The notes under the pieces are model-generated. The model saw only the letters and a program-made list of their open reading frames with translations, ran no database searches and was not told the origin of the DNA. From Anthoceros angustus (Eukaryota > Streptophyta > Anthocerotopsida > Anthocerotales > Anthocerotaceae): a stretch of DNA of 64,000 nt. Of the stretch, positions 9,514-19,257 are shown piece after piece; within the stretch, counting starts at the first letter, position 1; every line of letters starts with the position of its first letter. The stretch lies in assembly GCA_010909165.1 (NCBI GenBank), contig MU008208.1:215545-279544 (forward strand), read 5' to 3'. A program made the position numbers and the translations under genes.

Positions 9514-11505
9514 TCACAGGCGGTAGTGCACTCGACCCGCTCCATTTTCACCTACCTTCCGCTCGGTCGTTTTGACCTGTTTCTTCTCCCCTAGCACCCT
9601 CTTCATCTGCCCAACGTTATCTAGCAACCTCAGCTCCAAAAGGGTCGAAAAAGTTTCGGCATGTTTCCTCCCAATCGTTTCCTCCCAATCAATTAGGTCC
9701 TGTCGGATCTCCTCTTGAAGTATCTCCGTCACCTCGCGAACCACATCCGATGGGAACTGGGGTGTTACCTTGGGTGGGTCCGTTTCTCCTGTTACCGCCT
9801 CAGGAAGTTTCTTTCCGTGTAATTCCTCTGGCAGAGTTGCCCGCTCCAACTCGCCTTGGTAGCTCCCCTCCTTTGGGAGCTCCCCTCCTCTCGTATCGTG
9901 GTACTCTCCATTCTTCTTCCTCTTGTGCCTTCTCTCCTTCGCTCCTTCCTGCGACTTCGGGTTGACACCTCCCGCACCTCGAGAGCCACCTCCTCTTCCT
10001 TAGCAGTAACCGCTTCTTGGCACTCCGTCCGAAGTTCCCTTGGTGTCTCCTCCCACTCCGCCCATTTGCATCTTCAATGCAGCAGCGGCCTTGGGAGGGG
10101 TGTGGCGTGCAGCTCCCAGCGGGGTGGCGTAGCGCACCGTCCTTGAGCGAGGGTTCGGACACAGTCCCGCCATATGTCCCGCCTGCTTGCAATCCCCACA
10201 CAGGCGTTCAAAATCTCCGTTACCTTGCCTGGTGGGGTATGGGCAGGCGTTGGAGTAATGCCCGGGGTTCCCACAGTTCCAGCAGACCACCGAAGGAATC
10301 CTCGGAGTGCTCCCATGCGAGGTTGCATCGGAGGGCGGTGCATGGATGGTCCGGCCGCCGTAGGGTACATCGTTTTTGGATATCGCGGCCCCGGAGGTGC
10401 TTCCTGCACTTGGTAAGCGTCCTCCCACTGCTCCTCGGACTCTTCCCCGTAGTTGTACTCTACTTGGTTCACGGGTCTGGAGGGGCAGTTAGCCTTTGAA
10501 TGCCCATGCTGGTGGCACACCGCGCACCATAGATGGGTCCGGACCGTGGTGGCCGCTTTCCGCCGCTCGCGATCCTTCACCTGGTTGATCGTCAACTCTT
10601 CCACCCTCTTCATTACCCGCTCCAGTCTTCCCTCAAACCCGCTACTTCTTTTAAGGGGGTCGGATCAGTTGGAGCCTCTCTCGCTGGGTAGGCATTACGA
10701 CCTCCTTTTTCTCGGCCTTTCGTTTCACTACGGGCCTCTTCTTCTTATTTTTGCGGCGGGGTTCCTCCTCCTCCGTAGAGTCTTCGGATTCTTCCTTGGA
10801 GATCTCTTCCTCTTCCTCCGAAGTGACCTCAGTCTCTTCACCCTCCTCCTCTGAGGCTCTTCATCTTCAGATTCCGACCCCCGTCTCTTCTTTTTCTTCT
10901 TCCCTCCTTGAGGCGTCCTCGTCCTTTGTTGGTGCATCGATTCTTCGTAGTTCTTCGCCGCTCGGACCGCCTTACTCACATCCTTCTCCGCGAGCAGTAG
11001 AACATGCTTAGCCATTGGCTTAGGTAGGCCGGCCTCGAACCATGTAGCTTTGCATGGTGGTGTGGGTGGGGTCGGTCCGGAGGCGTGAACCGTTCGATGT
11101 CGATCCCAACTTCTCCGTCTTTTCCTCGCCCAGTTCTCGAGCTTGGGCGGGCGTAGCCTTCTGGTCGATTCCGGAATCTCTCCGGAAGGCATCCTTGACG
11201 CTTCAAAGGTCGCGAGGCGTTACGGGTGGCGGTACTTCCTCCCACTGGCGCCGTTCCCGAAGAACCCCACAGGAATTTGAATGTGTGCGTCCGAGCCTTC
11301 GCCGTTGAAGTTCGCTCGAGACACGAAATCCTCCACGAAGGTTTCGCATCCCGTTCCTTCTTTCCCCAAGAGGAGTATGCTTTGTCACGGCGTGTGCCAT
11401 CGCGACCGGTGGTTGAGGCGTCCCCCCTTCTTGCCGACTTTGTACTACGTCCTCCTCACGGTCTGACAAATCTACGTGCTTACACATGCCATTTGGAACT
11501 CTCAC
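9514..11505 (-). pseudogene. gag: Retrotransposon gag with three CCHC zinc knuckles
   Basis: Reading 11505 to 9514 on the minus strand, several frames join into one gag-like protein. It has an N-terminal part, a capsid-like block with WFEAGLPKPMAKHVL (about 11000-11050) and a basic/acidic serine-rich linker. Three perfect CX2CX4HX4C knuckles follow: CAVCHQHGHSKANC at 10485-10526, CWNCGNPGHYSNAC at 10243-10284 and CGDCKQAGHMAGLC at 10159-10200. A tail follows (EVTEILQEEIRQDLIDWEET, about 9680-9740). Knuckles bind the genomic RNA during packaging; three in one gag is more than the usual one or two. It sits just downstream of primer site 11641-11654 and LTR copy B. Frameshifts separate the blocks, so it is probably not functional as read. 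No protease, reverse transcriptase or integrase follows it here. Confidence 0.75.
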
Positions 11506-11640
11506 GTTGAGCTTGCCTCGCGTTCCGAGCTCGAGTGCTCTGGCGGTCTGACGTCCGGCTCACTCAGCAATTTGTTCTTAACTACCTCACGTCCTCTACG
11601 CATTCAACCTTACCTCACACTATGCTACGGGCGATTTCAT

Positions 11641-11654
11641 TCCCGACAGCGCCA
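11641..11654 (-). other. Degenerate tRNA-Asp primer binding site (copy B)
   Basis: The plus strand reads TCCCGACAGCGCCA, the tRNA-Asp 3' sequence with four bases lost relative to 111-128. The sequence on both sides aligns with copy A. The LTR border follows at about 11657. Confidence 0.65.
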
Positions 11655-11656
11655 AA

Positions 11657-12888
11657 ATGTGGCGCGACTTTTCTTGACGGCCAGGCGCGCACAATCCGTG
11701 TCGTTGTAGTAAGTCGCTCCCAAGAGAATGATAGGCTCCGTTTGCCACGTTTCAATCGTTTCTCACCTCAACGCCGTGACCGTTTGAGACTCAACACCAC
11801 GTTTATCGTTTTACGACTAACTACTCGTAACGTCCACCGAATAGGCTCGGCGTGGCCAAACGTTTAAGGACTCGTTCGGCGTCCGTATCATTCGACCGTC
11901 TGTTCTTCTTCTAGTCCGTTCTCTCTCTCGCTTCACTCCGCGCCGTCTTGGGGAAAAGGCGGTGGGCTGCGTGGTCGGGACCTCCTCGGCTCGTTCACGC
12001 CTCTCCTCCGCTACACGCCTCCCGGAGTCCCTCCGGCCACACTGCCCGGCCCGCCCAACGCCGGTCCGCCTCGACGAGCAAGGGTCTCCATCATTCGCCC
12101 GCACACACCACCACGTTAGGGTCGCTCACCGGACCGGACTGCCTCCGAGTGCTGCTCAGTGACTCAGGACTCACGTTAGCGAGAAGACGCACAAGGGTCT
12201 ACAAGAAAACGCGGTATCCACACCAAGAGAAAGATACTTTACTAGAGCAGTTTCAGCCCTCTTATACTACGCCCAAGTGCGGCGTCTTTATTACACTCCT
12301 ATTCTCTGATGGCCAGCTCAGTGTGCCCTAATCGGCCGCCTACCATTGTTCCCTCCCTACTATCGGGCTGATGTGGCCTGGAGTGCCCTTGGTTCCGCCT
12401 CGGCCTGGCGACCCCACCCGTTCCTCACATGGCGCACTTAATCGGATGATCCGCGAGGCGGAATTCCCTCCCGAGACCCTATCAGCCAGCTACCTGGCAG
12501 CCTCGACAACCGTGGTAACCACCACATCCTCCTCTCTTGGCCTTCGAGTGGGTACCCGCTTTGTAGGGCCACCGGTTGACTTCTCCTCATGAGCAAGTCG
12601 GGGGTGACTCCCTCTCTCCTCCTGAGTCCGGACCTCGGGGTCCGGTCTCGACTCCTGGGTCCGATCTTCAGAAGTCGGCCTTATTTCCAGAGTCCGGACC
12701 TCAGGGTCCGGTCTCGTCTCTGGAGTTCGGACCTCAAGGTCCGACCTTATTACTAGGGTCTGGTCTTCAAGTCCCGGAACCCCGACCACCTGACCACCTA
12801 CTGGCGGGGGCCCATCCTCGCTCACCGGCCCCCCTCCCTGGCTTGGGTCCGGTTGGTTTCCTCCTTCCCCACCTCCTTCGGGGCCCTC
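11657..12888 (-). mobile_element. Long LTR copy B, 3' portion (split by a transposon)
   Basis: Aligns with 133-1338 of copy A over its length, including the TATA-like site and the 11-residue-repeat region. At 12888 homology to copy A stops and resumes at 23666, so the DNA transposon at 12889-23665 sits inside this LTR. Joined, the two parts make an LTR of about 3065 bp. Confidence 0.65.
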
Positions 12889-14775
12889 AACACCATAATG
12901 TTCTTTCCGTCGGAATAATGAACGCCGGCCCAACGATTGCCGCTTCCTCTTTCTTGTCCCTTACCAATTCGGCTCTAAAGTAAGCAACGGAAACGACCGG
13001 ACCGCACTATGCATGCAAGACTCAATAAAGCCTAGTTTACAAGATACAGTTTATTTAATGGACCTATAGAAAATACTTTCATTGGTTTTGGCCCGCACCA
13101 TCGGTAAATTTGTAAGAGAAAACCTAAACATTTATTAAAAACGCCCGCACCGCTCAAGTCATTACCCTAAACCCATAGTAGGATGCCGCATACCGTGGCC
13201 TTGCACAAAAACTCATGGTCAAACCACCGATAGCTGCTTAGGTTTCGGGCATTACATGTGTCCCGGTTCGGATCAACTCGGATTCGCTACACACATGCCG
13301 ACATAATCGCCGTGACGACGGTAATGTTTCTAAGGCGACTATCATCCGGGTCTTCGAAAGTGTTCATCGCCTTCATTGCCTCGCATCATCTTCCTCTATC
13401 CCATCAACTTCGATGCGACGCCATGTGGTCTAGTGTTTGTTGACCCTCATCCAAAAGGTCTCCAAGATGTTCTTTCATTCTCCGCGACAAGAGGCACAAT
13501 CGAGCCTTTCCAATTTCTTTTTCACTCACGCAAACCTCCTTGGCCTGTAATCGAGATATTCCTCGATGGCCGCCAGGCTGTACTAATCGGCCGCCTACCA
13601 TTGTTCCCTCCCAGCCTATCTCCGGGCTGCCTATGTGGCCTCGGAGTGCCCTTGGTTCCGCCTCGCCGATGACCCCACCTCCCGTTCTGCTGCGGGCGCA
13701 CTTAATCGGATGATCCGGGCGAGGCGACCTTCCCTCCCGAGACCCTATCAGTTGGGCTACCGTGCAGCCTCGACAACCGTGGTAACCACCACATCCTCCT
13801 CTCTGGCCTCGAGTGGGTACCCGCTTGAGGGCCACCATTGACTTCTCCTCATGAGCAAGTCGGGTGACCTCTCTCCTCCCGAGTCCCGGGACCTCGGGTC
13901 CGGCCTCGACTCGGGTCCGATCTTCAAGTCGGCCTTATTTCCGAGTCCTGACCTGGGGTCCGTCTCTGAGTTCGGACCTCAAGGTCCGACTCCTTATTAC
14001 TAGGATTGGTCTTCAGGTCCCGAACCGGTCCCTGGCCACCCTCGGAGGCCCATCCTGGCTCACCGCCCCCTCACGGCTTGGGTCCGGTTGGTTTCCTCCT
14101 TCCCACCTCCTTCGGGCCCTCAACACCATAATGTTCTTTCGGTAATAATCGAAGTTCCGAGCGATTGCCCGGTTCCTCTTTCTTGTCCCTTACCAATTCG
14201 GCTCTAAAGTAAGCCAGAAGCAGGGGACCGCACTATGCATGCAAGACTCAATAAAGCCTAGTTTACAAGATACAGTTTATTTAATGGACCTATAGAAAAT
14301 ACTTTCTTGGTTTTGGCCCCCCCTAAATTTGTAAGAAAACCTAAACATTTATTAAAAACGTTCCGCTTCAAGTCATTACCCTAAACCCATAGTAGGATGC
14401 GGCATACGGTGGCCTTGCACATAAAACTCATGGTCACGATAGCGGGCTAGGTTTCGGGGCATTACATGTGTCTGGTTCGGATCAACTGGGATTACGCTAC
14501 ACACATGCCGGATACCTGTCGAGACGGTAATGTTTCTAAGGCGACTATCATCCGGGTCTTGAAAGTGTCTCGCCTTCATTGCCTCCATCATCTTCCTCTA
14601 TCCCATCAACCCGATGCGGGCAGCCATCTTTGTCTAGTGTTTGTTGACCCTCATCCAAAAGGTCTCCAATATGTTCTTTCATTCTCACAGCGACAAGAGG
14701 CACAATCGAGCCTTTCCAATTTCTTTTCACTCCATAAACCTCCTTGGCCCAGGCGAGATATTCCTCGACGGTGCG
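12308..14775. repeat. Head-to-tail duplication of 1.24 kb across the LTR/transposon junction
   Basis: Unit one (12308-13563) and unit two (13564-14775) match throughout. Each contains LTR sequence, the CCTC target site, the transposon end (12889 and 14122) and the last codons of the methyltransferase gene. The copies differ mostly by indels of one to a few bases. The junction falls within CCTCGATGGCC at about 13560. Because it spans two unrelated elements, it arose after the transposon inserted, or it is an assembly artefact. Confidence 0.8.
12889..12920 (+). repeat. Left terminal inverted repeat, transposon copy 2
   Basis: Begins AACACCATAATGTTCTTTCC and matches the reverse complement of 23635-23665 for 24 bases, then diverges with a small indel. 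A second copy lies at 14122-14150 because of the tandem duplication. Confidence 0.85.
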
Positions 14776-15857
14776 GCTCATGGGTGAGCTCCTCTTACGC
14801 ATCGCAATACTTCATATCCATGCACTCGCTGGAATGAACTCGCACACCTCTTGTCGGCCTCAATAGAAATACAATGGCGGCGGACAACAAAGCGACCATC
14901 AAAGATGTCCCACTCACGAACAAGCATCCACTATCCGATCGCCTTCTTTGGAGAATGTCTTGATGAGCTTCATCATTAACCCCAAAGGCCTTTGGTAGGC
15001 GGGGCATACAAGTTTGTCGAGTGAATGATATAACAATTTCTTCACCACGATGTCGTGGCCAATCACCGATCTTCCATTGTTAAATGTGCGCATAGCATTC
15101 GGTAACATAACATTGCAAGTCACTTGTCTTCCTCAAACCCCATCCCTCTTGTCACATACTCAACGATATCGAACCCACCTTTGTCATTGTTTACGTTTGT
15201 CTTGTCCCGGACAAGCGAAATGAGTCCCCTTGCACCACTTCCGCCCTCTCACCAAATGGGCATCTTCAACACCATGCATGATTATCATCCGATATTGATC
15301 ACATTCTGTTAAATCATGGAAGGCGTGCAAAACATTTCCCACTTGCCAAACATCAAAGCGTCCGTCCTTCCGGCCTTTCTCGAAACCACGGGGTACATCC
15401 ATCACAAACAAAGAGTACCTTCTCTTCCTCACGTACCCTCGCATGTCGAGGATATCTCGTCCATGTACCTGATATTGCACCTTTTTCTCAGAATGTGGAG
15501 CAGTGAATTGAAGGAGTCCATCCTCTATGTCTTGGTCGGCTAGTTGTCTTTGCTCATCTTCTAAGCCCTTCCATGTGTTCACCTCATAAATGAATTGTTG
15601 AAAATTTTTGGCACGTTAACACCTCAATATCCTTCATTCTGCGGGCATGAAGGAAACCAATATTAGCATTAGACGGCCTTCATACTTGAATCGGAAGATG
15701 CCCGGCCTTCCGGCCTTATGGAGGCGAGAGGATGGAGAGGCGCGGCATGCGCCATCCTCCCTCCAGCGCCGGCGCCCCAAGGCGGGTCCCAAGGGCGCGC
15801 ATGCGTCCCCACTAGCCTCTTGGTGGCGGGGCGCATCGGCGGCGGGGTCCGAAGGAG

Positions 15858-15877
15858 GGCGCCGGCATGCCGGCGCC
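15858..15877. repeat. 20-bp perfect palindrome with ATGC core
   Basis: Reads GGCGCCGGCATGCCGGCGCC, identical on both strands. It recurs at 15980-15999, and broken forms occur at 17478-17495, 20675-20692, 20780-20830 and 23186-23205, all within transposon copy 2. Confidence 0.95.
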
Positions 15878-15977
15878 CCGCCTCAGCGGCGGGTCCCAAG
15901 GAGGCGCATGCGGCATCCCGCCTCAGCGGGGTCCCAGGGAGGCGCAGGCCGCGCCTCGCCTCAAGCGGGGTCCCAGT

Positions 15978-16001
15978 GGGGCGCCGGCATGCCGGCGCCC
16001 C
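15978..16001. repeat. 24-bp palindrome, second ATGC-core copy
   Basis: The central 20 bp (15980-15999) equal those at 15858-15877. Two more matching bases on each side extend it. Confidence 0.95.
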
Positions 16002-17429
16002 CACCCTTCAAACCACATCAGTTCAAATCACTTCAAAACTGGATTGAAATTACCTTGCCCTCAAACGCCGTTTGGAATCTAGCGACAACTTTGTCAGTGG
16101 AGTGCTGAGGATACTCCTGTCTCACCATCTCAAAAGATGAACACCCAAGGTGCTTGGCCATTGCCACCTGAATGATATGCAACTTTTTCCGCAAAATAAT
16201 GTCATCCGACATTCCCTTCAAATCGATGAGACCAGTGACCACTTTTTCAGTTGCACTGATGAGCATTTGCTGCCCGCTTTCGCATGTTGGAATGCCTTGA
16301 AAGCAACGCCAGGGCTTCGTCTGCATCTCCTTTGGTTTCACAAACACCCCTTCTTTCTGCTTCATGTCTTCAGTGCCTTTGCGCTTCCCTTTGCTTTTCT
16401 TGCTCATACCAGCCGCCACATGTTTTTTTTGCTCAGGCAATTCACAAGCCTCCCACTTCGAGAAGATCTTGTCAACATTGGTCCAGACTTTCCCTTCGAG
16501 CTTCGCTATGCACAAGATGTGCGTTCTGTTGTCGACTTTGTTCTGTTTGTATGCATCATCTTCTCGTCCCTCATCGTCTTCGATCAGTCCCAGAACCTTG
16601 TATAAGTTGAACTTCCAAGTCATTGACATATGCAGCCATCTGCCGCAATGAGCAGTTCGTCCCTGAGGTATCTAACTTGCTCAATAAAAGACATCTTCCG
16701 GCGTTTATCCGACATTGTGTTGTGATCTATTGCCAGTACCCTCATCTCTTGTAAAGTAAGCCCACAATATACATGAGCCTCTATCCACTTGAATCGCTCT
16801 TTTAGTGAAATGTCCGAGATGTTGCATAGCAACAAATGTGTGATTGCCTCCCAAAACGCCCATTACATACTTCTTACAATTTCTTCGGTCAAGTCTTCCG
16901 GATCATCACACTCCTTTGGGTCAATCATACAGCGGTCGCCCTCTTCCACTCGTCCCTTTCCAATACGCGGGCCAAGTAATTGGACCATGCCTCATCCACC
17001 GCCTTATGCATGGAGTGAGGTGCAGGCGGGCTGAGGTTCTCGCTTCACTAACGGTTGGGCACAACCTTCTTTGCATCTGTGCATCCCGAATCTTTGGTTA
17101 GATAGTCCTCATCGTGAAAAGAAGATGCCGGCCTCTCATCATCCGTTGAAAGATGAACTGGGTATGTCATCTTCGGGAGGCTAAATTCCTTTTCACCTTT
17201 TCGCGGTGAAACATCTACATCATCCAATTGACTCGGTTTCCGCCATCTGCTTCTATGTTTCCTTTCCTCTTCCCACCTGTTCACATCCGATGATAAGCTC
17301 GTTCCGGAAGGTGTCTTCCTCTTCCATTCGGCTTGGGGATCTCCTTCTCGATGAGTCGGCCACGCCTTGTTTTCCTGTGGCGGTCTTCCGATTGCTTGGT
17401 CCCCAAAGCCTGTCACCTACATCATCGGC

Positions 17430-19257
17430 GCGCGGCTCCAACCATTGTGGGCGGTGCCGCCCGAGAAGATGAAGGGAGGGCGCCGGCATGCGGCGTCTGC
17501 CTCGCCTCCACGTTCCAGACATAAACGTGCCGGCATGTGGGGTTGGCGGAGGGACACTCAGGCGGGGAGGGCAGCATGCGGCGTCCTCCAGCTGGAGGGT
17601 CATATGCGATAGGCAAGGCCACGGATGCTCGATAGCAAATTCTTGGTTTTCTTGACTTCCTTGTCTTCGTCCTCTGCATCGATTCCATATTTTTCCCTCT
17701 TATCCGCCCTTCGGGGTTTGTCATGCTGTCTTGGTCCTAGTTCTTCATCTTCCGAGCTACACTGCATCGTTTCCCATAATTCGAGGTGCCTCGCCGCATG
17801 CTTTTCTCTCCGTGGTCAATAAGCGTGCGTGATGAAACAACACGATTGCTTGTAGAAAGCCCTCGGCTGCACAATTGCCAAAGTTCGAATCACACCTTGA
17901 GCGAGAAAGGACCGGAGGAGGTGCAGCAATTAAATCCGGATCACGGAATACTTACTTGTGGGTTGTTCATACTCTCGCGAAATGCGGTCACCAACACCTC
18001 TGGTGTGCACTTATTCACCTTGAACATTAGCGCCACCGTGAAAACCTTGAACTCATGAGGAGGGTCGTATTTCATCTAATTGCGTGGCTTAGTTGTCAAC
18101 AACATCTCAAACTCCGGGTCCCCATTCGACATGTCCAAGGTAGCCGGACAACCCATCCGACTTGCTCTCGATTAGGCTGGTCCATATCCAGTACCCACAA
18201 TTTCAAGAGCGGTGTCCACCGATCATCAAATTTTTGGCTTCCCTGAAGAAACCACTCCTTGTCCGGGCAAACAATTGCATCATGAGAATTGGTCGATCTC
18301 CTCAAGCATGGTTTCCTCCAGTTATAAGGCGTGATGCAGCTCTGGTTGCCCTTTCTTACGCCCTTTGATCCACCCCTTCCGCTCGGACTTTGTCGTGCTT
18401 GCTTTTGTGGAATTGCGGATGCGGTTTTCGATGCCCTGGCGGTGTTTCTCCACCGGCGGACCCGGATGCGCACACTGTCCTCGCCGGTCGACTTCTTCTT
18501 CCTTTCTTACGCCTTGGGGCCGGCGGGTCGCCAAGTCGTCATATGTCCTTCTTGCTCCAACTTCCTCCCGATGCCATGATACCACAGCATACGGCGGTGG
18601 AAAAGCGGGCGGGTTAGATGAAATAGTGGAATTGTGCATGTAGACCGGCGTAGTGGAAAGGAATAGGCAAGGCCGGTGCGCACCTACTACCTGGCGCCGA
18701 GCGCGCAAAACGATGAAGGGAATTGGCCGGTGGCGCTCCCAATTCGACTGGCCTCTTTTGCGCCCCACTGCTGCTGCAACGACGTTCAAACGAAGCGAGG
18801 CCGCTGTGAAGGTGTTTCGCGCTTGTGGCAGCGTCGAGCACTTGGGAACATAAACCCCTGTTTGAGCCGCGATTACCATATGAGTTGCCCCGGTCTCAAT
18901 CGTTTGGCAGAGTACGCTGGTAAAATCCATGCGATTTACCTTCATTTAAATCGATTCCTTGTTTCAAATCCGGTTTACATGCGGTGGTGGCACATGTCGT
19001 TGGGGAAAGGCGGCCGTTACTCTCAATGAGTTCAAAGATTTCCGTTCGAGCATTTAAGTGGTGCATGCATCGCATTTGTCACCGCCGCCGTCTGACTCTT
19101 CTAGCTAAGACTCTACATATGTCACACCGACTCTAACGTGAGCGGTAGGTTGGAGACTAGTGTGACCTCACGAGTTCGAGTGCACCACGATGTTACACTT
19201 AACTCACGCTGCGTTTGAGGTGATCGCCGTTCGGTTTGCAATTGTATAGGCTTTCAA
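17430..19257. other. Region between the two divergent transposon genes, copy 2
   Basis: Contains a GC-rich stretch (17440-17610), likely another intron, and scattered minus-strand frames (for example 18096-18473 with WFLQGSQKFDDRWTPLLKLW) that may be the true N-terminus of the methyltransferase gene. From about 18950 to 19250 I see no coding signal; this should hold the divergent promoters. No clear TATA pair is visible. Confidence 0.4.

Larger units (their letters stand above)
15588..16043 (-). other. Probable intron of the methyltransferase gene, with GC-rich palindromes
   Basis: On the minus strand the coding match to copy 1 stops at a GCAAG/GTAATTTC donor (about 16043) and resumes after TTTATGAG (about 15588) at NTWKGLEDEQ. 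Copy 1 has a break at the same codon (53909-54057) with donor AAAG/GTTAGT. The copy 2 intron contains several GCCGGC-rich palindromes on both sides of 15900. Confidence 0.6.
14560..17420 (-). pseudogene. ParB-like domain plus beta-class DNA methyltransferase, transposon copy 2
   Basis: Read leftward from 17420: a charged N-terminal part; a ParB-like block with KKYVMGVLGGNHTFVAMQHL (about 16810-16875) and EAHVYCGLTLQEMRVLAIDH (about 16720-16780); and a 198-residue open part (16629-16040) with GLIDLKGMSDDIILRKKLHI. An apparent intron follows (about 15588-16043). The methyltransferase then has FVMDVPRGFE (about 15415) at the place of catalytic motif IV and, after about 150 residues, PAYQRPLGLMMKLIKTFS and IVDACS at motif I (about 14930). 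There a base loss removes the glycine of the GSGT loop. The C-terminal tail LGDLLDEGQQTLD is near 14660. Order IV then I marks the beta class of N4-cytosine or N6-adenine methyltransferases. Several frameshifts make it a pseudogene. The similar gene in copy 1 is at 52140-55112. Confidence 0.75.

Noticed and set aside
13165-13173. A CCTAAACCC word suggesting telomeric repeat
   Set aside because: It occurs singly, with a second instance only in the tandem duplicate (about 14380); there is no array.
15718-16047. Alanine/glycine-rich open frames of about 110-150 codons
   Set aside because: They arise from the GCCGGC palindromes of a probable intron and are open in several frames on both strands.
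18322-18945. A 207-codon minus-strand frame as a separate gene
   Set aside because: It lies in the divergent promoter region of transposon copy 2, shows no match in copy 1 and has no domain; at most part of it belongs to the methyltransferase N-terminus.
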